NCBI GenBank assembly: GCA_026826555.1 | Contig: JAKSZT010037307.1 | Coordinates: 281,394 to 345,393 of the forward strand | From: Tolypeutes matacus | Taxonomy: Eukaryota; Chordata; Mammalia; Cingulata; Chlamyphoridae | Direction of reading: 5' to 3' | Length of the DNA stretch: 64,000 bases | Shown: positions 12,230-23,690 of the stretch, in pieces | Layout: every line of letters begins with the position of its first letter | Numbering within the stretch: the first letter of the stretch is position 1 | Made by a program: the position numbers and the translations under genes | The notes under the pieces: generated by a model | Told to the model about the DNA's origin: nothing | The model's database searches: none | Seen by the model: the letters and a program-made list of their open reading frames with translations, nothing else

Positions 12230-12990
12230 AGAAAAGATAAGTGAATGCACTATGCTATATTAGTAGAACAAAGGACAAAAACAGCATGACCGTTACAACA
12301 GGCACAGGAAAAGCATCTAACAAAATCCAACACCCTTTCAAGAAAGCAAAATTACTCTCAACAAACTAGGAAGAGAAGGTAACATCCTCAACTGACAAGG
12401 GAGAGCTATTAAAAAGCCACAACTAATATCCTACTTAATATTGAAAGACTGAATGTGTTCCCCCTAAGATCAAGAAAAAGGCAAGTATGTTTGCTCTCTC
12501 CATTTCTATTACAATTGTAGTGGAAGTTATAGCCAGTGTAATAGAGAAAAAAAAAATTTTTTTTTAAGAAATTAAAAAGAGGAAGAAAAGAAGGAAGGAA
12601 GGAAGAGAGGGAGGGAGGGGGGAAGGAAGGAGGGAATTAAAGGCATCCCATCATATTAGAAAGTAAAACTGTCTTAATTCATAGATGACATGACCATCTA
12701 TATAGAAAATCCTGAGTAATGCATTAAAAAAAAAAAACAAAAACTACCTGAAGTAATAAAGTGGAGTAGTAAGGTTGTAAGATATAAGATCAATATACAA
12801 AAATTAATTGTATTTCACAATAAACAATCCAAAATGAAATTAAGACAACTACATTCATAATAGCATTAAAAAGAAGAAAATACTTAGAAATATATTTAAC
12901 AAAAGAAGTGTGGGATTTGTACACTAAAACTACAAGACGTTGCTGAGAGAAATTTTAAAGAATCTAGGCAAATGGAGAGATTAATTTCAA
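12230..12990 (+). mobile_element. Old L1 ORF2 continuation
   Basis: The sequence picks up where the L1 stopped at about 8,420. It encodes remnants of the DKIQHPF-type reverse transcriptase block (near 12,318-12,345) and later ORF2. It contains a GGAA/GGGA purine tract at 12,575-12,640. Confidence 0.72.
12575..12640 (+). repeat. Purine-rich (GGAA)n/(GGGA)n tract
   Basis: Imperfect tetranucleotide repeats made only of A and G lie inside the old L1. Confidence 0.85.
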
Positions 12991-12999
12991 CCTTTTGGT

Positions 13000-13800
13000 A
13001 TTATTATATTATAAATGTGTCTTTTGTCAACTGCATATATCTAGATCTATTCTTTAATCTAGTGTGACATTCTTTGCTTCTTCACTGAAGCATTTAATCC
13101 ATTCTCATGTATTGTAGTAACTGATCTATTTAGACTTATTTGTACCGTATTACTTTGTGCTTTCCACTGACCCACTTTTTTCTTCTTTTTTATTAGCAGT
13201 TTCTCTTTCCACTTTCTTCCTCCACAAGTTTAGAAATTATTCATCACTATGATTTGATTATTTTAGTGGTTACTTTAGAAATTACCTGTGTACTTATCAT
13301 ATATACTTAACTGCTAACAATCTTAGAGCCTTAAAACATTTTAACTCCATTCATTCCCTACCACCCAACTTATATTGATTTTTATTTTAATTCAGTCTAG
13401 TTTCTTTATAACCCCAAAATATATTTATTACTGCTGTTTCATAATCAATGTTTGTTTATGTTTGCCCCCATATTTAACATTTCTTTTCTCCTCATTCCTG
13501 CTTGACTCTCAGACTTCCCATTTATGCTGTGGAATTTCCTTTAATGAGAACCACTGTTGGTCAACTCTCTTATCATTTATATTACTGGACATATCTTCAT
13601 TTCTGCCTCATTTTGAAAGATATTTTCACATAGTATAGGATATTTGGTTGACAATTAGCTCCCTCAGCATATTGAGGGTATCACTTCACCACATTCTGGC
13701 TTTCATTGTTGCTACGTAAAAGTCAGCTGTTAGGACAATTATCAGTTCTTGGAAGGTAATCTCTAGCTAAGGTTTAAGACCTTCTCTTTATATACATATA

Positions 13801-13834
<34 letters not shown>

Positions 13835-14040
13835 TTCCCTAGAGTTTCATTTGATGTGTTTACATGCTTGCGATTATTTTGGCTTCTTAAATCTACATTG
13901 TTGTCTGTCATCAATTCTGCAATAGCCATTATTTCTTCACTGACTGCCTCTAGCCTATTTTACTCTTCAGTTGTGTCTAATCTGCTGTTAAGCCATCCAT
14001 TAGAGTTCCTATTTGTTTTTTTTTTCCTTTGTTTTTTTAA
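13000..14040 (-). mobile_element. Old L1/HAL1-like sequence in reverse orientation
   Basis: T-rich sequence whose complement resembles the ORF2 start and ORF1 region of ancient L1. It changes orientation relative to the L1 ending near 12,990. A (TA)n plus poly(T) stretch sits at about 13,792-13,838. No intact frame is present. Confidence 0.6.
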
Positions 14041-14875
14041 TTTTAATTTTAATTTTTAAATAAGCTTTCTATTACATAAATGTTACGTAAAAAATATAGG
14101 GGATTCCCATATGCCCCACCCCCCCAAACACTTTCCCGCATTAACAACATCCTTTATTAGTGAGGTACATTTGTTACAATTGATGAGCACATATTGAAGT
14201 ATTACTACTACCTGTGGACTATAGTTTACATTATACTTTACACTCTATCCCGCACAATTTTGTCAGTTATGACAAAATATATAATAGCCTGTATCTGTCA
14301 TTGCAATGTCAAGCAGGACAATTCCAATGTCCTGAAAATGCTCCCATATTACACTTATTCTTCCCTCTCCCTCCCCTCAGAACCTCTGGTGGCCACTGTC
14401 TTTGTATCAATGATAAAAGTTCTTGAATTGCTAGAATAATAATAAGTCTACAACAGAATAATAGTAAGTCTGCTTTAGTCCATTGTTCATTCCCCAGTCT
14501 TGAGGATTTTGAGATGGTGGTGCCCACTCTGTTTCTAATTGAGAGGGGGCTTAGGTCCCATGGAGCAGATGGATGGGACTATCTTGCTTGCAGTTGCAGA
14601 CACTCTCTCTTCCTTGGGATGGGCATTGTCCATCATCATCTCCTTGTGGTGAGTCCAATAAAATGGAGAGTAGGTGTTGCACTCTGCTAAGATTCAGGGC
14701 TCAACTGGCACTTGAATGGACCAAAAATTTAAGTCTTTGGGACATTTATTTAATAAATATAGTGCTAATTATAGGTTCAAATAAAAGAGGCAGAAGAGCC
14801 ATGTGTAGGGAAACTATAAATGACTCTTAACTCTGTTACACTGGGGAGCATAAATTATAGAGTAAGGGCCACCTA
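14041..14875 (-). repeat. Xenarthran poly(A)-tailed repeat, probable L1 3' region
   Basis: Read on the minus strand it ends in a tggggcatatgggaatcc-type block followed by an A-rich tail. It aligns along its length with 40,578-41,285 (for example the peptide-like stretch around 14,280-14,430) and continues into the part seen at 1-350. The surrounding L1-like sequence appears to resume after 14,875, so this is an insertion. Confidence 0.7.
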
Positions 14876-15300
14876 TTTAAGTTTTTGTACTTTTTCATTT
14901 TGGGAAATTCTATTGAGTTTGTTTCTAAATATGCTTCATCATTATTTATGGTTTCTTATTTTCCAATCAACTTTTTCCATTTTTCTTTCATTTCTTTAAA
15001 CATATGACATATAAATACTTTATTTCTAGGTTTGACAATCCAACATCTGAAGTCTTTGCAGATCTATTCCTGCTAGTTTTCATCCATGGTGCTTTGTGTC
15101 CTCATGTGTTTAAAATGAAATCTGCTCATTTTACCAGTGCAGACTCCTTGATGCCTGGAATGAAGATAGGCTCCTCCAGAGAGTATTTTGTTGCTTCTCT
15201 CAAATGCCTAGGCAGACAACCAGTCCAGAAGTATTATAAACTGAAAATCTCACTTTGAGGTTTTTTGAACCATGTATGTAGTGTGAATTTGGCCTGCAAA
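14876..15300 (-). mobile_element. Old L1-like reverse sequence, continuation
   Basis: The T-rich strand continues in the style of 13,000-14,040 and then fades into unrecognised sequence. The edge is approximate. Confidence 0.4.
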
Positions 15301-16860
15301 CCTGCAGAAGGGATGGCTTGAGGAATATAAGTTCTTATATTTTTCTTCCTTTACTCAAGAACTAAGGTTCTACTAAGGAACTTTTCTTTGCAGTGTTCAT
15401 AGTACTTTGGAGTCCCTGCTTTATGAGGGAAGATATCCCATTTGACTACCTACCTTGGGCAGAGTCTCTTGTCCCCTGAGTCCTCAGAAGGCTGTATCTA
15501 CCAGATCTCAAGTTCATGTGGTTGGGCAAATGCTCTCAAGACAAAAGCCAACTTCACAGCTCCACTTACCTCTATGAATTCCCACCTTTGATTAGTTTTT
15601 TGCAGGAGTGTTGTTTTCTATCTTGAAACCTAATCAAAGTACTTACATATATAGTTTAAAATTTTAATCCTACATTTTAAATCATTTCAACATGGGAATT
15701 GGTCAGGATACCTAGGCCACTATATTGCTAGAAACCTAAAAGCCTAATAGACACTCTTCAAACTCAGTTTGGCCAGACCAACAACCCCCTCTAAGGAAAA
15801 TTTCTCTGTCCACAGACTCTACCAATGGAAATGACCCATGTATGGACAAATATTTTGTACTTTATGGCCCAACCTTCCTCATGCCAACCAGGACCCATTA
15901 CACTTGATTCAAGCACAGCCAATCCATTACAAGGTGGTATGTATGGCATGAAAAGTTCTGCCCAATAAGGAATGTTTGGGTCAGTCAGACTCTCATGAGT
16001 TAGAATTTGGTTATAAATATGGAAAGTATCATTGAGCATCAGGTGCTGAGTCTTCTCATATCTCAGATTTCATCAGACAGAGAATGGACCATGAGTACTG
16101 TGAGAAAACTAAAGCTATAAATTAGAGAAAGCTCATAAAGAGAAGATGAGGATACTAGTTAGTTGGTGGCATGAAAAGAAGGTAACAAGGAGCAGAAAAC
16201 AAAAAGGAGCACAACAAAGGAGGTCCACAAAGTTCTGAGTTCTAGATCAGCATCCCATCCATTTCAGGTCTCTGCAATGCCAGTCTTCCTGCAATTCCAT
16301 TCCTTGTATTCCAGAACATTTCCAACATCTCACTGATCATTGCAATTGGCCCTGTCATGCAGCCTAGCTTGAGTGACACTTTTCCTTGAAGTCAATTGAA
16401 AAATAGCAAAGCTTCCTCATGATCATCTCTTCAAAGCCATGATCCATGTCTATACCTATGGTGAACCCATAGGTAGGCACATAAATGTCCAGGAGAATCT
16501 GTTCATCAAGGAAGTCCTAGAAGCACTTGTACCTCTACCTGGTGCTAGCTGGGATGGGTTGGCCTCCTCTGGAAGTCGATGGAGACACCAGCCATGAGAT
16601 AATAAAACAGGTCCCAGCTCCTGCTTCCATATTAAGGTGACTAATAACCCAGGGTCTTGTGATGAACACTAAGTTTGGCACCTTTCCTATGTTGCTCTTT
16701 TTTTTCCCAGTTGTGTAGAAGACAGTTATTTAGCAGGCCTAGAAATACGATCCTTAAAATAGCCTGCTTGTAAGATTGGCTTTTGGCTAGCATCTGGGAA
16801 CTAATAGGAATGTTCCCCAATTCTGATAAGGGTGGTATACTGTGCATAAACCATTTATAA
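15301..16860. other. No gene recognised
   Basis: Sequence of average composition without recognisable exons, RNA genes or young repeats. An open stretch of about 50 codons on the minus strand near 16,370-16,520 is within chance expectation. Confidence 0.5.
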
Positions 16861-16863
16861 AAG

Positions 16864-16890
16864 CAATGTGATTTATATATAATCACATTG
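16864..16890. repeat. Perfect inverted repeat, 10-bp arms
   Basis: The arms caatgtgatt (16,864-16,873) and aatcacattg (16,881-16,890) are separated by seven alternating T/A bases. It could form a small hairpin. No function is implied. Confidence 0.9.
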
Positions 16891-16899
16891 GTTTCCTTT

Positions 16900-17265
16900 T
16901 GTGAGTTTGGAATTTTGGAACATGCTAAGCAGAGGATGACTATGTAACTTGACTAACCCCCAATTAAGAAGCCTAGACTCCTAGTCTCAAGCAATCTTTC
17001 CTAGAAGACAGCACTTCACACATGCTGTACCAACTCCTTGCTGGAGTAATTAAGCATGTTCTGTGTGGCTCCACTAGGAGAAGGCTCTTCGAAGCTTGTA
17101 TCTAGTTTCCTCTGGAACTTCAATCCATGTGTCCTTTCCCTTTGCTGACTTTGCTTTGTATCCTTTTGCTGAAATAAATCTTAGTCAGGAGTATGTCTAT
17201 ATGATGATTCCTTTGAGTCCTAGAGTATCATCAAGCTGGGGGTACAATCACTAGTGGACAAAATC
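16900..17265 (+). mobile_element. Ancient ERVL-type LTR fragment (LTR16-like)
   Basis: The 3' part has a ttgctttgtatccttt block, a gaaataaatc poly(A) signal at about 17,170 and a gagtatgtctatatg continuation. These resemble old mammalian ERVL LTRs. There is no coding content. The family is recalled, not searched. Confidence 0.45.
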
Positions 17266-17279
17266 CAGAAAATAAAAGG

Positions 17280-17345
17280 GTCATTCATTCATTGTACAAA
17301 TATAACTAAACACCTGTGCTCCAGGTTCTCTTCTAGGGCCTGTGG
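17280..17345 (+). repeat. L2/MIR3-like fragment
   Basis: A tcattcattc start followed by an ...aacacctgtgctccaggttctcttctaggg pattern resembles the conserved 3' end of L2-type elements. Confidence 0.4.
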
Positions 17346-17687
17346 GCTTGCGTGAGAAGTGGCAAGGACAAAAGACTGGGAGGGTGCTGGCAGCTACAGA
17401 AAGAAAAAGAAACAGATGGAAGTCAAGAAACCCAGTGCAAGTGAAGAAGTAAAGGCCTGAGCCTGAGAAGGCCCAAGAGAGGAACTATGGTACCAACATC
17501 CCTATCATCCCAAGTGGCTAAGTGGACTGTGGATGGGCCACAAGGGAGGAGGAAACATGTGGGATGGGATTTAGAGGCCCTGTATTTCCATTCTGGGTCT
17601 CTGGTTCATATATGGTTAAAGGGAAATGGATATGCATTACATGGTACTCCATGGGACTCGTTCAAGGAAACTCAGCTGTTTGGTAGG

Positions 17688-18214
17688 TGTAGCCGTTGGT
17701 CAATTTAATGTAATTGAATTCCAAAAATATAATTGGATCATGCTTATAAACTGATCTGTTATTCTGGGCATGATTAAATTATGATTGGTGCATTGACTGG
17801 GCCACATCAGTAGGGCATTGAGCCCCACCCCTTGGTAGGTGGGGAATCGAATATAAAAGGCAAGGCAAAGAACAGAGTTGAAGCAGTTTTTGAGAAGCAG
17901 TTTTGTTGCTGGAGAAAAGGCCCCAGAAGAAAAGTGAGCCGTTCGCCTGATAGTCTACAGCTGACCTTGTGGAGGACAGAGGAACTAAGCCCGGAGAGAA
18001 ACACAGCCCCGGGAAGAGAGGAACCCAAGAAGCCTGAACCCTGGCAAACATCAGCAGCTGTCTTGCTCCAACACGTGGCAATGAACTTTGGTGAGAAGAA
18101 ACTGAACACTTTATGGCCTGGTATCTGTGGATGTCTACCCCAAATAAATACCCTTTATAAAGACCAACCCATTTTTGGTATTTCACATTAGCACCCCTTT
18201 GGCTGACTAATACA
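17688..18214 (+). mobile_element. Solo LTR, ERVL-MaLR type (copy D)
   Basis: The LTR is 527 bp with TG...CA termini and a perfect 5-bp duplication gtagg at 17,683-17,687 and 18,215-18,219. A TATA-like atataaaagg lies near 17,850 and an aataaataccc signal near 18,142. It is the same subfamily as copy E at 44,372-44,870. Confidence 0.92.
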
Positions 18215-18219
18215 GTAGG

Positions 18220-19100
18220 TGTAATAAACCCTGTGTCACAGTCATGATTATGATCTCATAAATTACCTCTTCTTTCCTCCTGCCATGACCAGGAAGCACA
18301 TGAGGGTTGACTTTCATGCAGAGCCATGGTCAGATCTACCCAGATGGTTTCCTCAATACTAGGGGTATCATCTGCCTTCTTAAATCCTGAGATAGGATAG
18401 GAAACTACAGAGAGTCTGTCTTCTACTCATCCATACAATGATTAATGAAATTGGTCAATGCATTATGATTAGAACTGAGGACACTAAAGACACAAACCTA
18501 TGGCAGCAAGAGTAGGTAAGTGCATCTATTGAAGCAGAAACAAAAGATACATGGAAGCTCCATGGAGATAAGCAGAATCTTAGCTATTTAAGTATGGACG
18601 CTTGGAATCCCAGGGCACAGAGTTGAGTCTTTTTGTAGACGTGGAGCCTTTCACAAGCTGGAAAGAGCTCAACAGTGGCCTCTTGTTCCCCCACTCCCTC
18701 TCATTCTTCTCAGACTAGAGGATATGTTTTGGATGAGAGATGGAGAATGAATTGTGGTTAGAAGGTCTAGCAAAGTGTGAATAAGGGATGGGAGGTGGAG
18801 GACAAAACCAGGGATTTGAAGGAGCTGGATATGGAAGGTCTAGACTAAATAGATGAGGTAAGGAAATGAGAGTAAAGGGGTGAGGATCAAGAAAAGAAAA
18901 TGTAAAGAAAACATAAAGGCACAAGCCTTCTGGGTAAATCCTGTGTGCAGCATATAGGAAGCCACAAGCCTTGGGCTGGAACTGGCAAGGTCAGTCATAA
19001 GAGAGGAGGGAAAATAGGAGTGGATTCTAGACAGAAGAGATGTGACCAACAATTATGAAGGCTGGCCCAAGGAAATTCCTAACACTCCCAGTGTCCTTCA
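18220..19100. other. No gene recognised
   Basis: Apparently single-copy sequence with an AG-rich stretch at about 18,715-19,040. If the adjacent IQCF gene once had an upstream exon it could lie here, but I cannot identify one. Confidence 0.45.
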
Positions 19101-19109
19101 GATCCACAT

Positions 19110-19240
19110 ACCCAAAAGATAGAAAACACAGGAATGTAGAACTCAGAAAACAAAGTGATGTGCCCATAGTAGGAAAGGCAGTCGCCACCCAGGTCTCCTG
19201 GTTCCAAGTCAGTGTCCTGATAACTCCCCCGAACTCTATG
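19110..19240 (+). repeat. MIR-like SINE fragment
   Basis: A gatgtgcccatagtagg...acccaggtctcctggttccaagtc pattern matches the second half of a MIR element. Confidence 0.55.
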
Positions 19241-19361
19241 AGGAAGAACTAACTGTTAAGAGGGAAAATCCAGACTCCTTCCAGGGAGACCCTGGGGCTG
19301 AAATGGGTATCAGGAAGTTCCCTGAGTGGCTTCTCTTACCACTTCCTGGAAAAGTGCACAG

Positions 19362-19695
19362 AAAGGGCAAGGGAGGCCAAGAAGATACAGGCCTGGTGGT
19401 GTATGCCCTGGTCTGTTGGATACTGCTGCACGTGGCCCTCAGAGCCTGGATCATTCATCCAGGTGGTGGATTGATGATGGCAAGGCACCTGGTGAAGAGA
19501 CGGGAGCCTCTGATTGCCTACACACAGCAAGACAAGTTGCAGTCTTTGGTCTGTATGTGGAGCATCCACTGGTAATATTGCTAGTTGCTCAATGCCATCT
19601 TCATCATCCAAGACCACTGGCAATGCCTTATCTGCCAGATCTTCACAGCCACTCACTTGCAGTTCAAAATTGAGATCATCAACCCAAAGGGCTAG
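19362..19695 (+). pseudogene. IQCF6: IQ-motif IQCF-family gene, inactivated (IQCF6 by position)
   Basis: The plus strand still encodes a typical IQCF last exon. It has an IQ-motif start AREAKKIQAWW (19,367-19,399), then LLHVALRAWII (about 19,423-19,455), MARHLVKRREP, AYTQQ, LQSLV, LNAIFIIQDHWQC and a terminal HLQFKIEIINP before the stop at 19,693-19,695. IQCF proteins are small, sperm-enriched and expected to bind calmodulin. It is broken: a one-base deletion shifts frame between AWW and LLHV, about four codons are missing after AYTQQ, and TAA and TAG codons lie near 19,573 and 19,582. A gaaaagtgcacag acceptor-like end precedes it at about 19,361. In human, IQCF6 lies beyond the GRM2 3' end and converges on it, as here. 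Paralog identity within the family remains a positional inference. Confidence 0.82.
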
Positions 19696-19739
19696 CAAGA
19701 AGGGGCATTGTATTTTCTGTCCCCAGTAAAGATCTAACC

Positions 19740-20385
19740 TGGTCTGGTGTTCCTTAATTCAAGAGCTCATACCCCTCTGCCTCCTCACTTCCTGGGAAAG
19801 GTTTTCAGTGTAGGCCCCTCACTCTGCCTATTGTTCCTACTCTGACCTGATGATGGCCCTATGCACTGAACCTGTCTCCAAATCAAATATTGAGGTCCAG
19901 TCCAGTTCTAATTAATAGCAGTCATAATCCAAGTTCCTAGCCCAAGCCCATTCCCTTTCTTATTTATCTGGAAGCAGGTTTAGGGAAGTGCACATATTTC
20001 TAAAGCTTATAGGGTTTTGTGTTGCTCAAATGAACTCAAAGTCCTGCTCTGCTGGGAGGGGGGGTAGCAGACAGAGGATACAGTGTCTGGAATAACTGAA
20101 AGGCAAGGTATGGGTCTTCTAGGAGCAGTGCAGTCCTGATGCAGCCCCAAAGAAGAGGTAAGAGTGCAGCCTTTGTCAGTGGGCATGGGGGGATCCAAGC
20201 TCATATCTTGAGGGACACTGGTAGGACAATGATGGACTCTGCAGAAGAGCAGACATCAGCAACCATGGACAAGTGAACTGTGCCTTTGCCACTCTACTTC
20301 AAGACTCCTCTTCAAACTTACAAACAACTAAGCTAGCCTTGAGGAGGAGAAGAGCTGGGATGTCATAGGATCCAAGAGAAGAGAG
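19740..20385. other. No gene recognised
   Basis: Single-copy-looking sequence 3' of the IQCF remnant. No clear AATAAA for that gene is visible in the first 300 bases. Confidence 0.45.
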
Positions 20386-20389
20386 AGAC

Positions 20390-20780
20390 ATTATGTATAA
20401 GTTAGGATGGGCTGGGTAATAATGTGGTAGCAAACAACCTCAAATTTCAGTGGCTTAGAACAACAAAGGTTTATTTCTTACTCATACCACATGTCCATTG
20501 AAGGTCAGCTTGGGATTTGCTCCATGAAATATTCACTCGGGAAGCCAGGCTGATGGAGCAATTGCCATCTGTAATATTGCTGGCTGTCAAGCATGTAGGT
20601 GAAACATCAACTGGCTCTTAAAGCTGCTGCCTAGAAATAAAGTATGCCACTCTTTTCATGTTTCATTGGTCAAAGAAAATCACATGGCAAATACTTCAAT
20701 AGAGCAAGGAAGTATAATTCTCCCCGCAGTAGGAAAGAAGTAGATGTTGGGAAAGAGCAATGCAATCTATCACAGGCTTA
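20390..20780 (+). repeat. Ancient interspersed repeat, class uncertain
   Basis: A cagtggcttagaacaacaaagg motif and downstream sequence resemble an old mammal-wide element with a conserved ttatttctt segment. I cannot decide between a DNA transposon and an LTR. Confidence 0.4.
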
Positions 20781-21114
20781 AAACTGAATTACAATTACTG
20801 ATATAAATGAAGGACTTAATATAATCTACTGAATAGAAATGAAAAATACAAGGAAATAAAGCAATACAAGAAATACTAATACCAATAGAAGACACACAAA
20901 GAAAACTCAACAAAAGGATAACTGGTTCTCAAACCTTAACAAATGAAACAAAAGTAATTAGATACACTACAGCAAAATTCCCTAAAATGGGGGAAAAAAA
21001 CATGATCTCAAGATCAAAAGAGCACATAATGTCCTGGGAAATTTTGATACTCAATGCTCAATACATAAACCCTGATTAAGTTAATAAATTTCAAGAATAA
21101 AGAAATTCCTATTG

Positions 21115-21240
21115 TAACAAATGTACCACACTAATGAAAGATGTTGTTAATGGGGGAAAGTGTGGGAGGGGGAAGGGTGGGGTATATGGGAATCCCCTAT
21201 ATTTTCTATGTAACATCTATGTAATCTAAAACTTTTTTAA
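21115..21240 (+). repeat. 3' end of the xenarthran poly(A)-tailed repeat
   Basis: The tgttaatgggggaaagtg start and tatatgggaatcccctatat core match the 3' ends at 40,578-41,285 and 14,041-14,100 (reverse). It ends in an A-rich tail at about 21,240. Confidence 0.75.
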
Positions 21241-21326
21241 AAACAAGAGAAAAAAGAATAAAGAAATAAATTTTAAGAACCCAGGCAGAATAAATCACTT
21301 ACAGTGGTTAAAAACAATCCTATTCT
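21240..21326. repeat. Direct repeat, left copy (~87 bp)
   Basis: Starting aaaacaagagaaaaaagaat and ending aaaacaatcctattct, this stretch recurs at 21,518-21,605 on the other side of a DAS SINE with about one base substitution. Confidence 0.93.
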
Positions 21327-21517
21327 TTTTTTTTTTTAAAGATTTTATTTATTTATTCATCCATCCCCCCACCCTCACCCCCGTCGCCTGCGCATGCCAG
21401 GTCAGCCAACCACGCCGCGCGGGCGGGCCCGCCCCAACCAGGAGGCCCCGGGAACCGAACCCGGGGCCTCCCACATGGTAAACAGGAGCCCCACTGATTG
21501 AGCCACAGCCGCCTCCC
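21327..21517 (-). mobile_element. DAS SINE (young type), long flanking duplication
   Basis: A full-length monomer on the minus strand: poly(T), aaagattttattta, the GC-rich body, the B-box complement ggaaccgaaccc and the head ending cgcctccc. It is bounded by direct repeats of about 87 bp instead of the usual 10-20 bp. Confidence 0.93.
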
Positions 21518-21605
21518 AAAAACAAGAGAAAAAAGAATAAAGAAATAATTTTTAAGAACCCAGGCAGAATAAATCACTTACAGTGGTTAAAAACAATCCT
21601 ATTCT
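21518..21605. repeat. Direct repeat, right copy (~87 bp)
   Basis: Duplicate of 21,240-21,326. The difference is near the ataaattttaag / ataatttttaag position. Confidence 0.93.
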
Positions 21606-22599
21606 AATTAAGACTGTGTAGCCTGTATCAAACTAACCTTCTTGTTTATGACAATAATAAACTCTAAACAATTTTAAAACAAATGTATAATGACACTGGA
21701 AAACAACCAAAAACAGGCAGAAATGAGAGAGAAAATAATCTTAAAAAGAAGAAAAGCAAACTAGATAACCTCTATATTTAACTGGCTTTTCCACTGAGAA
21801 CACATCCCAATTTGCAGAAGCACACAAACAGGAATAGAATTTGACCAAAAACAGCAGTCTTACTAGGCTGATGAGACATATTTTGGAGTTTGGAGCTGCC
21901 AAAACAACTATAAAATGAGGGAGAAAATCCCAGAATGGAGAGAGCTCTGCAAAATCTGCACACAAATTTCCCTCAAATTCTTGGTTGATCCCTAAATTAT
22001 GCATGCACAAGGCAACACTCCAAAGAACTCATCAGAAAGCAGCAGTTGGATGGCTAAAGTAGCTGAGCAGAGGTTTCAGCAGCTGTTGGGGAGATAGCAT
22101 TTCGAGCGAGTTCAAGTCTAGGTAAGTTAGACAGACTTGATAACATTTCAGCCTTTCCAGTGAAAGCCCAGAAGGGCCATGCCTTAGTAGTAAAGATCAC
22201 ATCCCAAGTCTGAGTCTATTTCAATAGACTCACTCTAACAAAGTCTCCATAGAATCTAGATGGTGGTTCACTAGTAATTTAACTGATTCCCAGATTAATA
22301 ATCAATACTCTTTAGAGGAAAATAACATAATACAGAGTTCCTACAATATATCTTCAACAATGTCTAAGATAAAAGAGAAAATTACCAGACATTTTTGAAA
22401 GCAGTAAAATGTGATCCATAATAACAGAATAATGAATCAATAAAAGCAGAATCCCAGATGACTATGATGTTGTAATTAGCAACAAGTTTAAAACAGCTAG
22501 TATTGCTATGTTAAAGAATTTACAGGAAAAGATGGACAAAATGGTGAGCAGTTGGAGAATCTCAACTGAGAAAAGTAAACTCTAAAAATGAACCAAATG

Positions 22600-22801
22600 G
22601 GGAAGCGGCTGTGGCTCAATCAGTAGGGCTCCCATTTACCATATGGGAGGCCCTGGGTTCGGTTCCCGGGGCCTCCTGGTGAAGGCAAGCCCGCCCGCAC
22701 GGCGTGGTTAGCTGACCCAGCGAGCACAAGCAGCAAGGGGGTGATAAATGAATAAATAAATAAAATCTTTAAAAAATAAAAAATAAAAAATAAAATAAAA
22801 A
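22600..22801 (+). mobile_element. DAS SINE (young type)
   Basis: Complete monomer with a perfect 17-bp duplication taaaaatgaaccaaatg at 22,583-22,599 and 22,802-22,818. The tail is an (AAAAT)n-like variant of poly(A). Confidence 0.95.
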
Positions 22802-23457
22802 TAAAAATGAACCAAATGAAAATTCTAGAATCGAAAAATAAAAATCTGAAATTAAAAATTCACTGGATGGGCTAAACAGAAGATGACACAACAGAAGAAA
22901 AATAAGTTAATGCAAAGACAAGTCATTATCAAAATTGAAGTACAGGGAAAAGCCAATAAAAATAAAAATAAAAACAGCAAGGATGTAGAGAAATTGGAAC
23001 ATTCATGCATTACTGGTGGGAATGTAAAATGGTGCACTCACTATGGAAAACAGTTTGGTGATTCCTTAGAAATTTAAACATAGATTTGACCCAGCAATTT
23101 CACTCTTAGGTATATACACCAAAGAACTGAGAGCAGGGACTCAAACAGATACTTATATACCAATGTTCATCACAGCATTATTCACAGTAACCAAAGGCGA
23201 AACCAATCCAAGTGTCCATTGACAGATGAACAAACAAAATGAACAAACAAAATGGAACACGATATACTATGCAATCACCAATGACAACAAAGCTGGTGTG
23301 GCTATGTTATTATCAGAAAAAGTGAACTTCAAAGTAAGAAGTTATTGCCAGACCTAATAAGGTACATTTAAAAAATGATAAAGAGGTCATTTCATCAGGA
23401 GAGCATAGCAATCCTAAATGTGTATGTGCCCAGCAACAAAGTTAAAAAATACATGAA

Positions 23458-23690
23458 GGGAAGCGGCTGTGGCTCAACTGGTTGGGCTCCCGTTTACCAT
23501 ATGGGAGGCCCCGGGTTCAATTCCCAGGGCCTCCTGGTGAAGGCAAGCCAGCCCGCGTGGTGCAGTGAGCTGGCGCAGCAAGATGATGCAACAGAAGGAG
23601 ACAAGCAGACACAGAAAAAATGCAAAGCAAGTGGACACAGCAAGCACAAGCGGCAAGGGAGGGGATAAATAAATAAATAATAAATAAATA
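23458..23690 (+). mobile_element. DAS SINE with long 3' body
   Basis: Head and body followed by gacaagcagacacag-type sequence and (AAAT)n. It is flanked by the imperfect duplication aaaatacatgaag / aaaatatgtgaag. Confidence 0.9.

Noticed and set aside
12990..13000. Opposite-strand L1 blocks meeting near 12,990, as if from twin priming
   Set aside because: Twin priming would place the inverted 5' segment on the other side of the 3' segment. The order here fits two independent old L1s better.
16370..16520. Minus-strand stretch reading LLDIYVPTYGFTIGIDMDHG
   Set aside because: Only about 50 open codons, with no start or splice context and no family I can name. Within chance expectation.
22600..22680. 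tRNA gene-like cloverleaf with A and B boxes
   Set aside because: It is the head of a DAS SINE with a body, tail and target duplication. The same applies to the other SINE heads in the window.
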